A DNA stretch of 64,000 bases, taken from W11650 sp963550755. GTDB taxonomy: Bacteria; Bacillota; Clostridia; Lachnospirales; Vallitaleaceae. The translations under genes were made by a program, and so were the position numbers. Below, one piece after another: positions 35,199-43,337 of this stretch. The stretch is taken from the NCBI GenBank assembly GCA_963550755.1, contig CAUVDV010000001.1:23396-87395 (forward strand), in the 5' to 3' direction. The notes beneath the pieces are model-generated. The model was given only the letters and a program-made list of their open reading frames with translations. It did not search any database and had not been told where the DNA came from. The first letter of the stretch is position 1. The number at the start of each line of letters is the position of its first letter.

Positions 35199-38100
35199 TT
35201 ACTCATACGATTTGAGCGCCTCAACCATATCAATTTTTTTCAATCGGAAATGCACAAAAAACATCACAATCACTGAAAAGAGGAAGGTAATCAGCGCCGA
35301 AATGATATAGGTCATGGCAAAGCGCTTGGGGTAAAGCTGAACTACGTCCGGCACAATAAAGACCAAAATCATTTCATGCAAAAGCACCCCGAAGACATAG
35401 CCCAGTCCAATACCAAGCACCGTTAAAAACAGGGTTTCCCGATAAACGTAGGCGGTCAGTTCCTGCGGGAAAAAGCCCAGCACCTTAATCGTGGAAAGTT
35501 CCCGAATCCGCTCGGAAATATTGATATTGGTCAAATTATACAGCACCACAAAGGCCAGCACCGAGGACACCAAAATAATAATCACCACCACCACGTCCAG
35601 CGAATCCAGCGCCTGCACCGAGGAGGAAGTGCCCATTTCCGTTACCGACAGCACTACGTCCAGGTCAAGGAGCTTACTCATCAACGCATCGCCCCGCAGC
35701 GCCGGCGCGGCGGCCGTTTTTAAAAGCTCGGCGTTGGCGGCCGGCATTTTGCCGAACTGCTTTTGATACGCTGCTCGGCTCATATACAAATAATGCCCCA
35801 AATAATTTTCACAAATGCCGCTGATTTTGGCGGTAAATTCCTTATTGTCCGCGTCCTTTAAGATAATCTCATCGCCCGCTTTTTTTCCGGCCAAAAAAGC
35901 CAGCTTATCAGTCAGCAGCCCGCCCTCCTCCGGCAGGATCAAGTCTTTTTCCGAATTTTGCGGATTTCGCAAGCGCTGCAGCGGATAAAACTTCTCCGCC
36001 GTCTCCGGCACCATCAAATAAATCGTTTGGGGCGATGTGCCCGCGCCTTTCCACTTGACCGCCTCAACATAAACCGGCGTATGCTGCTCAAACAAGGTCT
36101 GATCCTCTAATACCTCGTGAAAATCCGTCAAGCCGTTCGCGCCGAAATCCTCATCAAAGACCACCATATAGTCATACTTTGTCAGCTGCCCATACTGCAC
36201 CGGCAAGAGATTGCCCACCGAGTCGCGCAGGGCAAAACCCAAAAAGACCAGCCCCGCGCAGCCGGCAATGCCCAAAATCGTCATGGACATCCGAATCTTA
36301 TAGCGGAACATATTTCTGGCCGTTACCTTGTATAAAAACGATAAGCGCCGCCATAGAAAAGTCAGCCGCTCCAGGAAAATCTTGGTGCCGCTTTTGGGCG
36401 CTTTTGGCCGCATCAGCGTGGTGGCGTTTTGCCTAAGATATCCATTGACCACGGCGTAAGCCGCTACCGCCGTACAAATAATGCCAATGATAGTCGACTG
36501 GACAGCGTAACTGGCAAAATAAACCGGCGGCGGCGTTTGGATTATAAAGATATCATTATACGCCTGATACACCACCTTGGTCAAAATCGGCTGACCGGTA
36601 GCCGCGCCGATCGCGCCGCCCATCAGGCTCGCCCAAAATCCATAATAAAAATATTTTTTGGAAATATCCCAATTCCCATAGCCCAGCGCTTTTAAGGTGC
36701 CAATTTGGCCGCGATGCTCATCGGCCATGCGGGTCATGGTCGATAGGCAAACTAAGAGCGCAATCAAAAAGAAAAATACCGGGAAAACATTGGACAGCAA
36801 ATGAATCCGGCGGGCAGAGTCATAGTATAAAAAATATTCGCTCAAATCTTCTCGGGTCAGCACCGCATAGGGCGAATCCTTTAATTTTTTTAAAACCTTC
36901 TTGGCGTCGTCAATTTTTTTCCGGCCGTCGGCAATATCGGCCTCGGCTTCTTCTTTCTTATCAGCAAACTCCGTCTTGCCCTGCTCATACTGCCCTCTGG
37001 CGACTGCCAGTTCCCATTTGGCCGCGGCCAGCTTTTCCCGCGCCGCCGCTTGCTCTGCCGCAAAGCGCTGCCGGCTTTCTGCCAATTCCGCCTGTCCCTC
37101 GGCATAATCGGCCTGCCCCCGCTCTATTTGAGCCAAGGCTTCGGCCAGCGCCGCTTTTCCCTCGGCCAGCGTATCCGCCACTGCCTGCAGCTCTACTTCC
37201 GTTTGTTTTAGTTCCGCTTCGCCCCGGTTTAAACTGCTTGCCGCCGCATTCAGTTCTGCCCGCTGCCGGGCCAGTTCCCTTTGCCGGGCGGTCAATTTCT
37301 CCCGCTGGCGCAGGATTTCAGCATAGGCTACCGCTGCTTCGCCCATTTGCCTTAGCCGCAGTTGGCTGTCGGGCGCATTGGCCGCCGCCTGTACCTGCAT
37401 GCGAAAGCGATCAGGATCTTGGCCAAAGGCCCGCAGCTTTTTTCGCAGATCCGCTTCCGCCTGTTCCAGTTCTGTTAAGCCTGCTTGGATCCGGGCAAGC
37501 CCCGTTTCTATTTGCTCCTGTCCGGTGGTTAAGCGCTGCTTTTCTTCCGTCAGCTTTTGCCACGCCTGCTGCCACTGATCAAGCCCCGCTTCATACTGGC
37601 TTTGGCCGGATAAATAATTTTCCTCTTCCGCCTGATACCGCTTTTGCGCCGCTGTCAGTTCCTCCAAAGCCAGCTGCAGCTTTCTTTCAGCGGCGGCAAA
37701 TTGCTGTTCGGCTTTGGCTGTTGCCGCCGCCAAATCGGCGGTCGCCGCTGCTAATTCCTGCTCGCCGGCGGCAATTTTGCGGTCAGCCTCATCCAGCGCA
37801 CTGTCCGCGTCGTCCAGTCTTTGCTGCGCGTCCCGCAGCTTTTCTTCTCCCTCGGCGATTTTATCTCTGGCCTTTTGCTTCAGCTCCCTGATCTGCGTCC
37901 TCGGCCGGGCAGCCAGTAATTTTTCCAAATCTTCTTTTTTAGCGGCGCAAATCTCCTTATAGCGGGCGTTATTACTGGTCAGCCCCTCTGTTCCCTTTAA
38001 GCGCAGCCGGCCAAAGCTGTATTTTTCCGCCGTAAAGTTTTCCTTTAAAATAAAGGCAAAGCCCTCCAGCTTCCCCAAGCCGCCGCTGGCGTCGCCCTTT

Positions 38101-38654
38101 TGCTTGGGAGCGGTAAACTCCGGGTGATAACAAAACCCGACTACCTTAAACCGGTAGCGCTTTAAGGCGTCGTCGCTCTCCGTTTCCACTTCCAGCTTGC
38201 CGGATTCTTTTTTAAAAAAGATGGTATCGCCCAGCTGATAAGGCCGGCCGCTGATATCAGCATCGAGCAAAATCTCGTTCGGCGCTTCCGGCAGCCGGCC
38301 GGCAGTCACGCGCGGCAGGCTTAATTTTCGCGGCAGCGACTGGACTTGCAGCAAAAGATCGGTATAGCGCGTATTTAAATCCAGCGCGTACAGCCATTCC
38401 GCCGACTCAATTCCCGGCTCAGCCAAAATCATCTGCCGGTCCCGCGCCGATAAGCCCAGACTGCTTTGCAGCTTAATATCGGCCATTTTCGTTTCCGCCG
38501 TGAAATCATTGACCGCCCGCAGCATCATGGGTGCCGCCCCTTTTAAACCGGTATACACAAAAACGCCCAGCGCGATCATCAGCCCAATGGAAAAAAAGCG
38601 GGTCAAGGACGTTGTAATTTCACGGAAGATATCTTTTAATAATGCGGTTTTCAT
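35199..38654 (-). CDS. FtsX/MacB-type ABC transporter permease with very long extracytoplasmic coiled coil
   Basis: A 1151-residue protein. An N-terminal membrane helix (about 20-40) is followed by an extracytoplasmic domain (45-260), a coiled coil of about 350 residues rich in Ala/Glu/Gln (about 265-620, for example AEGEEKLRDAQQRLDDADSA), three FtsX-type helices (about 640-780), a second extracytoplasmic domain and a final block of three to four helices ending in MFFVHFRLKKIDMVEALKSYE. This is the four-helix-plus-insert MacB/FtsX layout doubled as in LolCDE-like exporters. It pairs with the ATPase gene directly upstream. GGAG lies seven bases ahead of ATG 38654, which I prefer over an ATG ten codons earlier. 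The role could be in export of peptides or lipids, or in wall hydrolase control. Confidence 0.88.
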   Translation of the reverse strand: MKTALLKDIFREITTSLTRFFSIGLMIALGVFVYTGLKGAAPMMLRAVNDFTAETKMADIKLQSSLGLSARDRQMILAEPGIESAEWLYALDLNTRYTDLLLQVQSLPRKLSLPRVTAGRLPEAPNEILLDADISGRPYQLGDTIFFKKESGKLEVETESDDALKRYRFKVVGFCYHPEFTAPKQKGDASGGLGKLEGFAFILKENFTAEKYSFGRLRLKGTEGLTSNNARYKEICAAKKEDLEKLLAARPRTQIRELKQKARDKIAEGEEKLRDAQQRLDDADSALDEADRKIAAGEQELAAATADLAAATAKAEQQFAAAERKLQLALEELTAAQKRYQAEEENYLSGQSQYEAGLDQWQQAWQKLTEEKQRLTTGQEQIETGLARIQAGLTELEQAEADLRKKLRAFGQDPDRFRMQVQAAANAPDSQLRLRQMGEAAVAYAEILRQREKLTARQRELARQRAELNAAASSLNRGEAELKQTEVELQAVADTLAEGKAALAEALAQIERGQADYAEGQAELAESRQRFAAEQAAAREKLAAAKWELAVARGQYEQGKTEFADKKEEAEADIADGRKKIDDAKKVLKKLKDSPYAVLTREDLSEYFLYYDSARRIHLLSNVFPVFFFLIALLVCLSTMTRMADEHRGQIGTLKALGYGNWDISKKYFYYGFWASLMGGAIGAATGQPILTKVVYQAYNDIFIIQTPPPVYFASYAVQSTIIGIICTAVAAYAVVNGYLRQNATTLMRPKAPKSGTKIFLERLTFLWRRLSFLYKVTARNMFRYKIRMSMTILGIAGCAGLVFLGFALRDSVGNLLPVQYGQLTKYDYMVVFDEDFGANGLTDFHEVLEDQTLFEQHTPVYVEAVKWKGAGTSPQTIYLMVPETAEKFYPLQRLRNPQNSEKDLILPEEGGLLTDKLAFLAGKKAGDEIILKDADNKEFTAKISGICENYLGHYLYMSRAAYQKQFGKMPAANAELLKTAAAPALRGDALMSKLLDLDVVLSVTEMGTSSSVQALDSLDVVVVIIILVSSVLAFVVLYNLTNINISERIRELSTIKVLGFFPQELTAYVYRETLFLTVLGIGLGYVFGVLLHEMILVFIVPDVVQLYPKRFAMTYIISALITFLFSVIVMFFVHFRLKKIDMVEALKSYE

Positions 38655-38684
38655 AACTGATCTCCGTTTGCCGAGCGGCGCCAT

Positions 38685-39386
38685 CTACCATTCAATTTCC
38701 TGAATGGAGGCCGGCGCTTCGTTAATATGGATATTTCTGACCTTCGCGTCATTAATTTCAATCACCCGGTGAGCAATGGGCGTAATCGCCTGATTATGGG
38801 TGATGACGACCACCGTCGTGCCGGTGTTTAAGCAGGTATCCTGCAAAAGCTGCAAAATTGCCTTACCGGTCTTGTAGTCAAGCGCCCCGGTTGGCTCGTC
38901 GCACAGCAACAGTTTCGGATTTTTGGCTAAAGCTCTGGCAATCGCCACCCGCTGCTGCTCCCCGCCGGAAAGCTGCGCTGGAAAATTATCTAGCCGGTGT
39001 GAAAGGCCGACCATATCCAAGGCTTTTTCCGCCGGCCAGGCGTTGCGAACGATCTGCCCGGCTAATTCCACATTTTCCCGGGCGGTCAGATTGGGAATCA
39101 GGTTGTAAAACTGAAACACAAAGCCCACGTCATAGCGCCGGTATTTGGTCAGCTCATAAGCGTTCATCGCGGCAATGTCTTTGCCGTCAATTAAGATATG
39201 CCCCTCGTCGCAGGTGTCCATTCCGCCCAAAATATTTAAAACCGTTGATTTACCCGCACCGCTCGGCCCGACAATGACCACGAATTCGCCTTTTTCCAGT
39301 GAAAAATTAATATCGCGGTTGGCGACAATGGTCGTTTGCCCCATTTGATAGCGTTTATACATATTTTTAACTTCAACATATGACAT
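38685..39386 (-). CDS. ABC transporter ATPase, MacB/LolD-type
   Basis: A 233-residue single-domain ATPase: Walker A GPSGAGKSTVLN (about 40-51), signature LSGGEQQRVAIARAL, Walker B LLLCDEPTGALD and the His switch VVITHN. The DEPTGALD motif and the N-terminal YVEVKNMYKRYQMG are typical of the MacB/LolD/FtsE branch that works with FtsX-like permeases by mechanotransmission. It is encoded 30 bases upstream of the large permease in the same direction and is co-transcribed with it. Confidence 0.95.
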   Translation of the reverse strand: MSYVEVKNMYKRYQMGQTTIVANRDINFSLEKGEFVVIVGPSGAGKSTVLNILGGMDTCDEGHILIDGKDIAAMNAYELTKYRRYDVGFVFQFYNLIPNLTARENVELAGQIVRNAWPAEKALDMVGLSHRLDNFPAQLSGGEQQRVAIARALAKNPKLLLCDEPTGALDYKTGKAILQLLQDTCLNTGTTVVVITHNQAITPIAHRVIEINDAKVRNIHINEAPASIQEIEW

Positions 39387-39423
39387 GGTTTTTCTCCAAG
39401 AGTTGGGTGAGTGGGTTTATATA

Positions 39424-39611
39424 ATTATACCATAAACACCGCGTGAGTGCGAGAAAATCCTTACGGATTTTCTCTCCGCATCACCGCTCATATAACCTGT
39501 TCGGCAAAAGCGCTTGTGCACGCAGCCGTGCCCGCGCTTTTCCCTCCAGCTTGCACTCACGCTTTTAGTGCGCAGCATTATACCATAAACACCGCGTGAG
39601 TGCGAGAAAAT
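39424..39611. repeat. Palindromic intergenic repeat, copy 2, flanked by 35-bp direct repeats
   Basis: The 35 bases at 39424-39458 are repeated exactly at 39577-39611 (beginning ATTATACCATAAACACCGCG). Between them are the hairpin GAGAAAATCC-TTAC-GGATTTTCTC (39451-39474) and one 70-base unit (39493-39560), both shared with copy 1 at 13315-13550 in the same orientation. Confidence 0.75.
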
Positions 39612-39801
39612 GGGAAAAATTTTATCCGAATATCAAGACGCGGAACAAATCAAAAGATTAAATGGTTCAGAAAAAGATTATTTGGTTTGCCAAAAAAGCT
39701 AAAACAAAAGTGGTTTCGGCGGAAGAATAATGTAAAAGCCGCCATGAATTTTTTCAAAAAAGTGACGAAAAGCTATTAATCACCCAAAAATACAGCTATA
39801 A
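39612..39801. other. AT-rich intergenic remnant
   Basis: A-rich sequence of about 190 bases; short Lys-rich frames are visible but interrupted, with no ribosome-binding site. I see no feature beyond the terminator that follows. Confidence 0.3.
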
Positions 39802-39853
39802 AAAAACGGCATAGAAGGCGGAAAGTAAGATCCCCGCTCTCTAGGCCGTTTTT
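39802..39853 (-). terminator. Terminator of the degV gene
   Basis: AAAAACGGC (39802-39810) pairs with GCCGTTTTT (39845-39853), and an inner GGCGG/CCGC pairing extends it. On the minus strand the stem ends in TTTTTTT directly after the degV stop codon. The A/T tails on both sides make it potentially bidirectional. Confidence 0.75.
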
Positions 39854-39854
39854 A

Positions 39855-40718
39855 TTATGTGCGATAAATCAGCGCCACCATATTGGGGCCGGTATTAATG
39901 GAAATAATGCAGCCGACCGGATATTCCAGCGTCGGTGGCTGATCAAGCAGTTCTGTGCAAAGTTCCCGCAGCTGGCTCCGCTGTTCCTGATTATTACCGT
40001 AAACCAGCATATAGGGGCTCCCGGGGCGCCGTTCTTTTCGGCAAAGCTCGACCAATTCCCGAACGGCCTTTTTTTCGCCGCGCGCCTTGGCTACAATCTT
40101 AGACTCCCCCTTTTCAAAGGTAATCATCGGCTTTAAGCCGATCGCATCGCCGACAAAAGCCGCCGCGGCCGATACCCGGCCGGACTTTTTAACAAACTTT
40201 AAGCTGAGCGGCACCAGCATTGGCCGAGCGTGACTGATCCAGTCCTTGATATGCTCGATGATGTCCGCCGCTTCTTCGCCTCGCGCCGCCATCCGCGCCG
40301 CTTCAACCGCTGCCCAGCCATATGCCATGCTGTAAGTTTGGGAATCAATCAAATGAATGCGAAATTGTTCGGCCGCTTCCTTATGCTCCTCCAAAAACAA
40401 ATCCCGGGCCAAGACCCCCGCCTGATAAGTGCCGGATCCCTTGGAATTAAGGATTACATGAATGATGTCGGTATAACCTTCCCGCCATGTCTTTTCAAAC
40501 AGTTCCTGATAAAGCGTCACCGATACCTGAGACGAAACCGGCGTTTTATCCTCAGTCTCCAAAACACGGTAAAACTCCTCCGGCGTAATGTCCACTCCGT
40601 CCCGATATTCCTTATCGCCTACTAAAATGGTCAGCGGCAGGACGGCGATGTTTAATTCCTCGCTTAATTTTTTAGGAATATCAGCGGTTGAATCCGTTGC
40701 TATCTTGATTTTGGCCAT
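39855..40718 (-). CDS. DegV-family fatty-acid-binding protein
   Basis: A 287-residue DegV protein. It starts with the family motif KIKIATDSTADIPKKL, followed by DGVDITPEEFY, then TPVSSQVSVTLYQELFE, the substrate-pocket segment, and ends in the typical SINTGPNMVALIYRT. DegV/FakB proteins present bound fatty acids to the FakA kinase for phospholipid synthesis; many Firmicutes have several with different acyl preferences. ATG 40718 follows AGGAGG by about ten bases; an upstream ATG 18 codons earlier lacks a site. No fakA is nearby. Confidence 0.92.
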   Translation of the reverse strand: MAKIKIATDSTADIPKKLSEELNIAVLPLTILVGDKEYRDGVDITPEEFYRVLETEDKTPVSSQVSVTLYQELFEKTWREGYTDIIHVILNSKGSGTYQAGVLARDLFLEEHKEAAEQFRIHLIDSQTYSMAYGWAAVEAARMAARGEEAADIIEHIKDWISHARPMLVPLSLKFVKKSGRVSAAAAFVGDAIGLKPMITFEKGESKIVAKARGEKKAVRELVELCRKERRPGSPYMLVYGNNQEQRSQLRELCTELLDQPPTLEYPVGCIISINTGPNMVALIYRT

Positions 40719-40804
40719 ATATCGTTTTCCTCCTATCCTGTGCAAGAACGATGCGCCCGCTTTCCCTGCCAAGGCTCCGCTGGCTGCAAACTGGTAATTC
40801 CGTC

Positions 40805-41021
40805 AACATGGGAAAGTCAAGTTAATAACTCAACTTTCCCATAGTCTTTTTTGGCTCTATCCCGCTCAGAGAGCGGGTGCATGGACTCCACTTTCGGCAA
40901 TTTGCTTCGCAATTTGCCTATCGTTCCCGCCATGCAACGAGCAAGCAGAATGCCGCAGGCATTCTGCGAACCACCATGTAAAAAAGACTGTTCTGTCGAA
41001 CATGGGAAAGTCAAGTTAATA
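40805..41021. repeat. Intergenic element bounded by 23-bp direct repeats, with hairpins inside
   Basis: The 23 bases at 40805-40827 (AACATGGGAAAGTCAAG...) recur exactly at 40999-41021. Inside are a hairpin CCCGCTC-AGA-GAGCGGG (40861-40877), a perfect 10-bp hairpin around 40945-40967 (GCAGAATGCC-GCA-GGCATTCTGC), and a segment (40851-40868) shared with 3892-3909. On both strands the open frames are short and unsupported. It looks like a small non-coding repeat element. Confidence 0.6.
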
Positions 41022-41160
41022 ATATATCCATTTTTTGATAGATGAACACAATATATCGCTTTTACGGTAAAAAATCAAGTGCTGTCTGTAAAATTAAATT
41101 TTAAAAAAACTAATATTTTTTATAAAAATGCTATATTTAATCCTTCCAGTTTTTCTCTAT
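41022..41160. other. AT-rich region downstream of hicB
   Basis: About 140 AT-rich bases after the hicB stop on the minus strand; no clear terminator hairpin or gene was seen. Confidence 0.3.
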
Positions 41161-41562
41161 TTATCTGTCAGTAATATTTAGTTCACTTTTTAGCGCTGCC
41201 TGCAGGACGGCGGAAAAGTTGATACCTGCCCGCTCCGCTTCAAAGTTCAGCCATGAGGGAATGGTACAGTTCTTTTTCACCGTCCGCCGATCATTTTTTC
41301 GGCGATACTCGGCAAAATCAATATCCACCAAGGAAACAATACTGCCGGAAATCGCCTGTTTCTGAACAGCAGAAAGACCGGAAGCATGCGGCAAGGCTTC
41401 GCCGTCATCCTGCATATCAATGCCTATCAATCCGATGGCGTCCCGAGCCATTTTTATCGCGTCGGGAATATCCTTTCCTTGGGTATTGATATTAAAATCG
41501 GGAACAAACACCACAATAAACTCTTTTCCTTGGGTCATAATAATGGGATACGCCTTTTTCAT
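41161..41562 (-). CDS. hicB: HicB-type antitoxin
   Basis: A 133-residue antitoxin. The N-terminal half is the HicB partial RNase H-like fold (YPIIMTQGKEFIVVFVPDF, then GKDIPDAIKMARDAIG). The C-terminal part is a ribbon-helix-helix-type DNA-binding segment (IPSWLNFEAERAGINFSAVLQAALK). It neutralises the HicA RNase encoded just upstream and represses the pair's promoter. It is the second gene of the minus-strand hicA-hicB pair, with 39 bases between hicA stop and this start. Confidence 0.88.
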   Translation of the reverse strand: MKKAYPIIMTQGKEFIVVFVPDFNINTQGKDIPDAIKMARDAIGLIGIDMQDDGEALPHASGLSAVQKQAISGSIVSLVDIDFAEYRRKNDRRTVKKNCTIPSWLNFEAERAGINFSAVLQAALKSELNITDR

Positions 41563-41601
41563 GTTACATCTCCTCGTATAATAAGTTTGTTGATTTCATG
41601 T

Positions 41602-41763
41602 CTATTTTAGTTTGCGTCCTTTGGCTAATTCTTCATCCGTTTCCCTATGCCTTACGATGCTTTCTCTTTGACCGTCTTTCACATATATATCATGGTTCGC
41701 GCCATGACGTTTGAACTTCCAGCCATTTTTTTCCAAAAGTGCAATCAGGTCTTTTGTTTTCAT
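41602..41763 (-). CDS. hicA: HicA-type mRNA interferase toxin
   Basis: A 53-residue double-stranded RNA-binding-fold toxin, starting MKTKDLIALLEKNGWKFKRHG. The catalytic His is in GANHDIYV, followed by the usual basic SIVRHRE. Start ATG 41763 has GAGGAG close ahead; a longer in-frame start would run into the promoter. HicA toxins cleave mRNA during stress and are held by HicB. The gene order toxin-antitoxin is the common one for HicAB. Confidence 0.87.
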   Translation of the reverse strand: MKTKDLIALLEKNGWKFKRHGANHDIYVKDGQRESIVRHRETDEELAKGRKLK

Positions 41764-41784
41764 GCCCCGCTCTCCTCGCATTTT

Positions 41785-41814
41785 ATCATACGCCTTTAAT
41801 GCGCATTTTGTCAA
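41785..41814 (-). promoter_or_regulatory. hicAB promoter
   Basis: On the minus strand TTGACA (41814-41809), 18-base spacer, TATGAT (41790-41785). The GCGCATTAAAGGCG spacer would be the natural place for HicB to bind. The leader is only about 15 bases, ending in the ribosome-binding site. Confidence 0.7.
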
Positions 41815-41846
41815 TAAGTCTCCCGAAAATCCGCCATGTTACAGTT

Positions 41847-41977
41847 TAGACAAACACCGGCACTTCATTTCGATGAAGTATCGGTGTTTGCGTTAAGCAA
41901 ATAGATAATTCTTGATATGCCGCTTGAGAGTAAGTCCTCCATGGCATATCAAGTAAATCTGCTTGCCTAAGCCGCAA
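41847..41977 (+). repeat. Hairpin-rich intergenic element, copy A
   Basis: On the plus strand: a hairpin CAAACACCG/CGGTGTTTG with an inner ACTTCAT-TTCG-ATGAAGT stem (41850-41890), the segment TTAAGCAAATAGATA, then a long hairpin whose core is CTTGATATGCC/GGCATATCAAG and whose outer arm is GCAAATAGAT/ATCTGCTTGC, ending CTGCTTGCCTAAGCCGCAA. The same layout, with different sequence in the first hairpin but conserved flanks, occurs on the minus strand at 57221-57368. A terminator follows directly. It could be a structured RNA or a degraded repeat; I cannot decide. Confidence 0.5.
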
Positions 41978-41979
41978 TC

Positions 41980-42023
41980 AAAAAGCCGCTCCCCTTGGAT
42001 TTCTCTTTAGGGAGCGGCTTTTT
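41980..42023 (-). terminator. Strong terminator downstream of the superoxide dismutase gene
   Basis: AAAAAGCCGCTCCC (41980-41993) pairs over 14 bases with GGGAGCGGCTTTTT (42010-42023). Poly-T on both strands makes it work in either direction: for sod on the minus strand, or for any plus-strand transcript of element A. Confidence 0.85.
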
Positions 42024-42145
42024 GGCCTGCTTTATTCTTTATATTTTTCAATCATTTTCGACTAAGCATGGTTAAAACTAATGCTTTAACCAGCAGCCAA
42101 AGCCTGTCTTTTTTGCTCCGGCGGCCGGCCGTAATCTAATCCTTT

Positions 42146-42781
42146 TTATTTCTGGCAGGCACAGCCGCCGCTTTGCTTTTCCTTGCTCTTTTGATACCTT
42201 TCCGCTACCACGTCCCAATTAACTACATGCCAAAAGGCTTCCACATAATCCGGACGCCGGTTTTGATACTTCAAATAGTAAGCATGCTCCCATACATCCA
42301 GCCCCAGCAGAATCCGGCAGCCGTCCTGTACCGGCGTATCCTGATTGGCGGTAGAGAGTACCTCCAGTTTCAAATCCTTCATCGTCAGCCACGCCCAGCC
42401 TGAACCAAAGCGGGTCTTCGCAGCGGTATTAAACTTTTCCTTAAACTCAGCAAAAGAACCAAAGGCTTCCTTAATCGCTTCCGCCAGTTCTCCGGTCGGC
42501 TCCCCGCCGCCGTTAGGCGACAGGTTTTCCCAGAATAATTTGTGATTGTAATAGCCGCCACCATTATTAATAACCGCCTGCCGCTTCTCCGCCGGGATCT
42601 GATCAATCTCCGCTAAGAGCTTACGCGGGCAGCTTGGCACGTCTAAGCCCTCAATCGCCGCGTTCAGGTTCGCGGTATAAGTAGCATGGTGCTTTTCATA
42701 ATGGATCTGCATGGTCATTGCGTCAATGTATGGCTCTAACGCATCATAAGCATAGGGTAACTTTGGTAATTCAAACTTCAT
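42146..42781 (-). CDS. sodA: Superoxide dismutase, Mn/Fe family
   Basis: A 211-residue Fe/Mn superoxide dismutase. Metal ligands are visible: His27-type in MQIHYEKHHATY, His in NNGGGYYNHKLFW, and Asp/His in LGLDVWEHAYYLKYQNRRPDY. It turns superoxide into hydrogen peroxide and oxygen. Start ATG 42781 follows AGGAGG; the longer frame reads into the leader. Unusually the protein ends in a Cys-containing tail (SGGCACQK) beyond the normal fold. A good promoter (42934-42962) gives a 150-base leader; single-gene unit. Confidence 0.95.
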   Translation of the reverse strand: MKFELPKLPYAYDALEPYIDAMTMQIHYEKHHATYTANLNAAIEGLDVPSCPRKLLAEIDQIPAEKRQAVINNGGGYYNHKLFWENLSPNGGGEPTGELAEAIKEAFGSFAEFKEKFNTAAKTRFGSGWAWLTMKDLKLEVLSTANQDTPVQDGCRILLGLDVWEHAYYLKYQNRRPDYVEAFWHVVNWDVVAERYQKSKEKQSGGCACQK

Positions 42782-43134
42782 AATAGCCTCCTTGTTTTTT
42801 AGTGTTTTCAACTTCTCCCGATCGAAAGCTTCGGCTTTCCGCGCAGTCAGCGCCACCCCGAAAAGACGGTTCTGATAACCAGAGAAAGTCAAGCTATGAA
42901 TAAAAATATTTTTCAATTTCCTTACTTAATTTTAGTATAGCGCAGGCGGCCAATAATTTCAAGCTATTCCTTTGTTAAACTCACAACAAACGCATAATTT
43001 TAACCACAAAAAGGACAAATCCTATTTTCTGCAATATTTTTTTGTGCAAAATTGCATTCCGGCGTGTGTTGTTAAACTTTTTCCAATTTATTTTTGCTTA
43101 AAAATATCAATTGTCCAGCCGTCCCCTTATCCCC
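42782..43134. other. Leader of the superoxide dismutase gene and intergenic region
   Basis: From the sod start to about 42927 this is the sod leader, with one small hairpin (GAAAGC-TTCG-GCTTTC near 42825). Beyond the sod promoter the sequence is AT-rich without features until the divergent MFS promoter. Confidence 0.4.
42934..42962 (-). promoter_or_regulatory. Promoter of the superoxide dismutase gene
   Basis: Minus strand: TTGAAA (42962-42957), 17-base spacer, TATACT (42939-42934), about 150 bases before the start codon. Confidence 0.6.
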
Positions 43135-43163
43135 TTGCCACCTCCGCCCCAAGCTGCTATAAT
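43135..43163 (+). promoter_or_regulatory. Promoter of the MFS transporter gene
   Basis: TTGCCA (43135-43140), 17-base spacer, TATAAT (43158-43163). The leader would be about 165 bases. Confidence 0.65.
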
Positions 43164-43337
43164 AGCCTTGGCTGTCTTTGCCGGCAGCCAAGCGCGCAGC
43201 CGCCAATTTTAATAATCACTGCCTTGGCCGGCCGCGTATGGCGGGCTTAGCGCCGGCCCAGCCTTTGCTCGAAACACATAATCTTAAAACACGATTTAGT
43301 ACAAAAACGGCCAATCAAAGCCTTAAAAGGAGACGAT

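Noticed and set aside
41847..41977. Known riboswitch or 6S RNA
   Set aside because: The layout (two hairpins then terminator) did not match any consensus I could recall, and a second copy lies elsewhere; kept only as an unclassified structured repeat.
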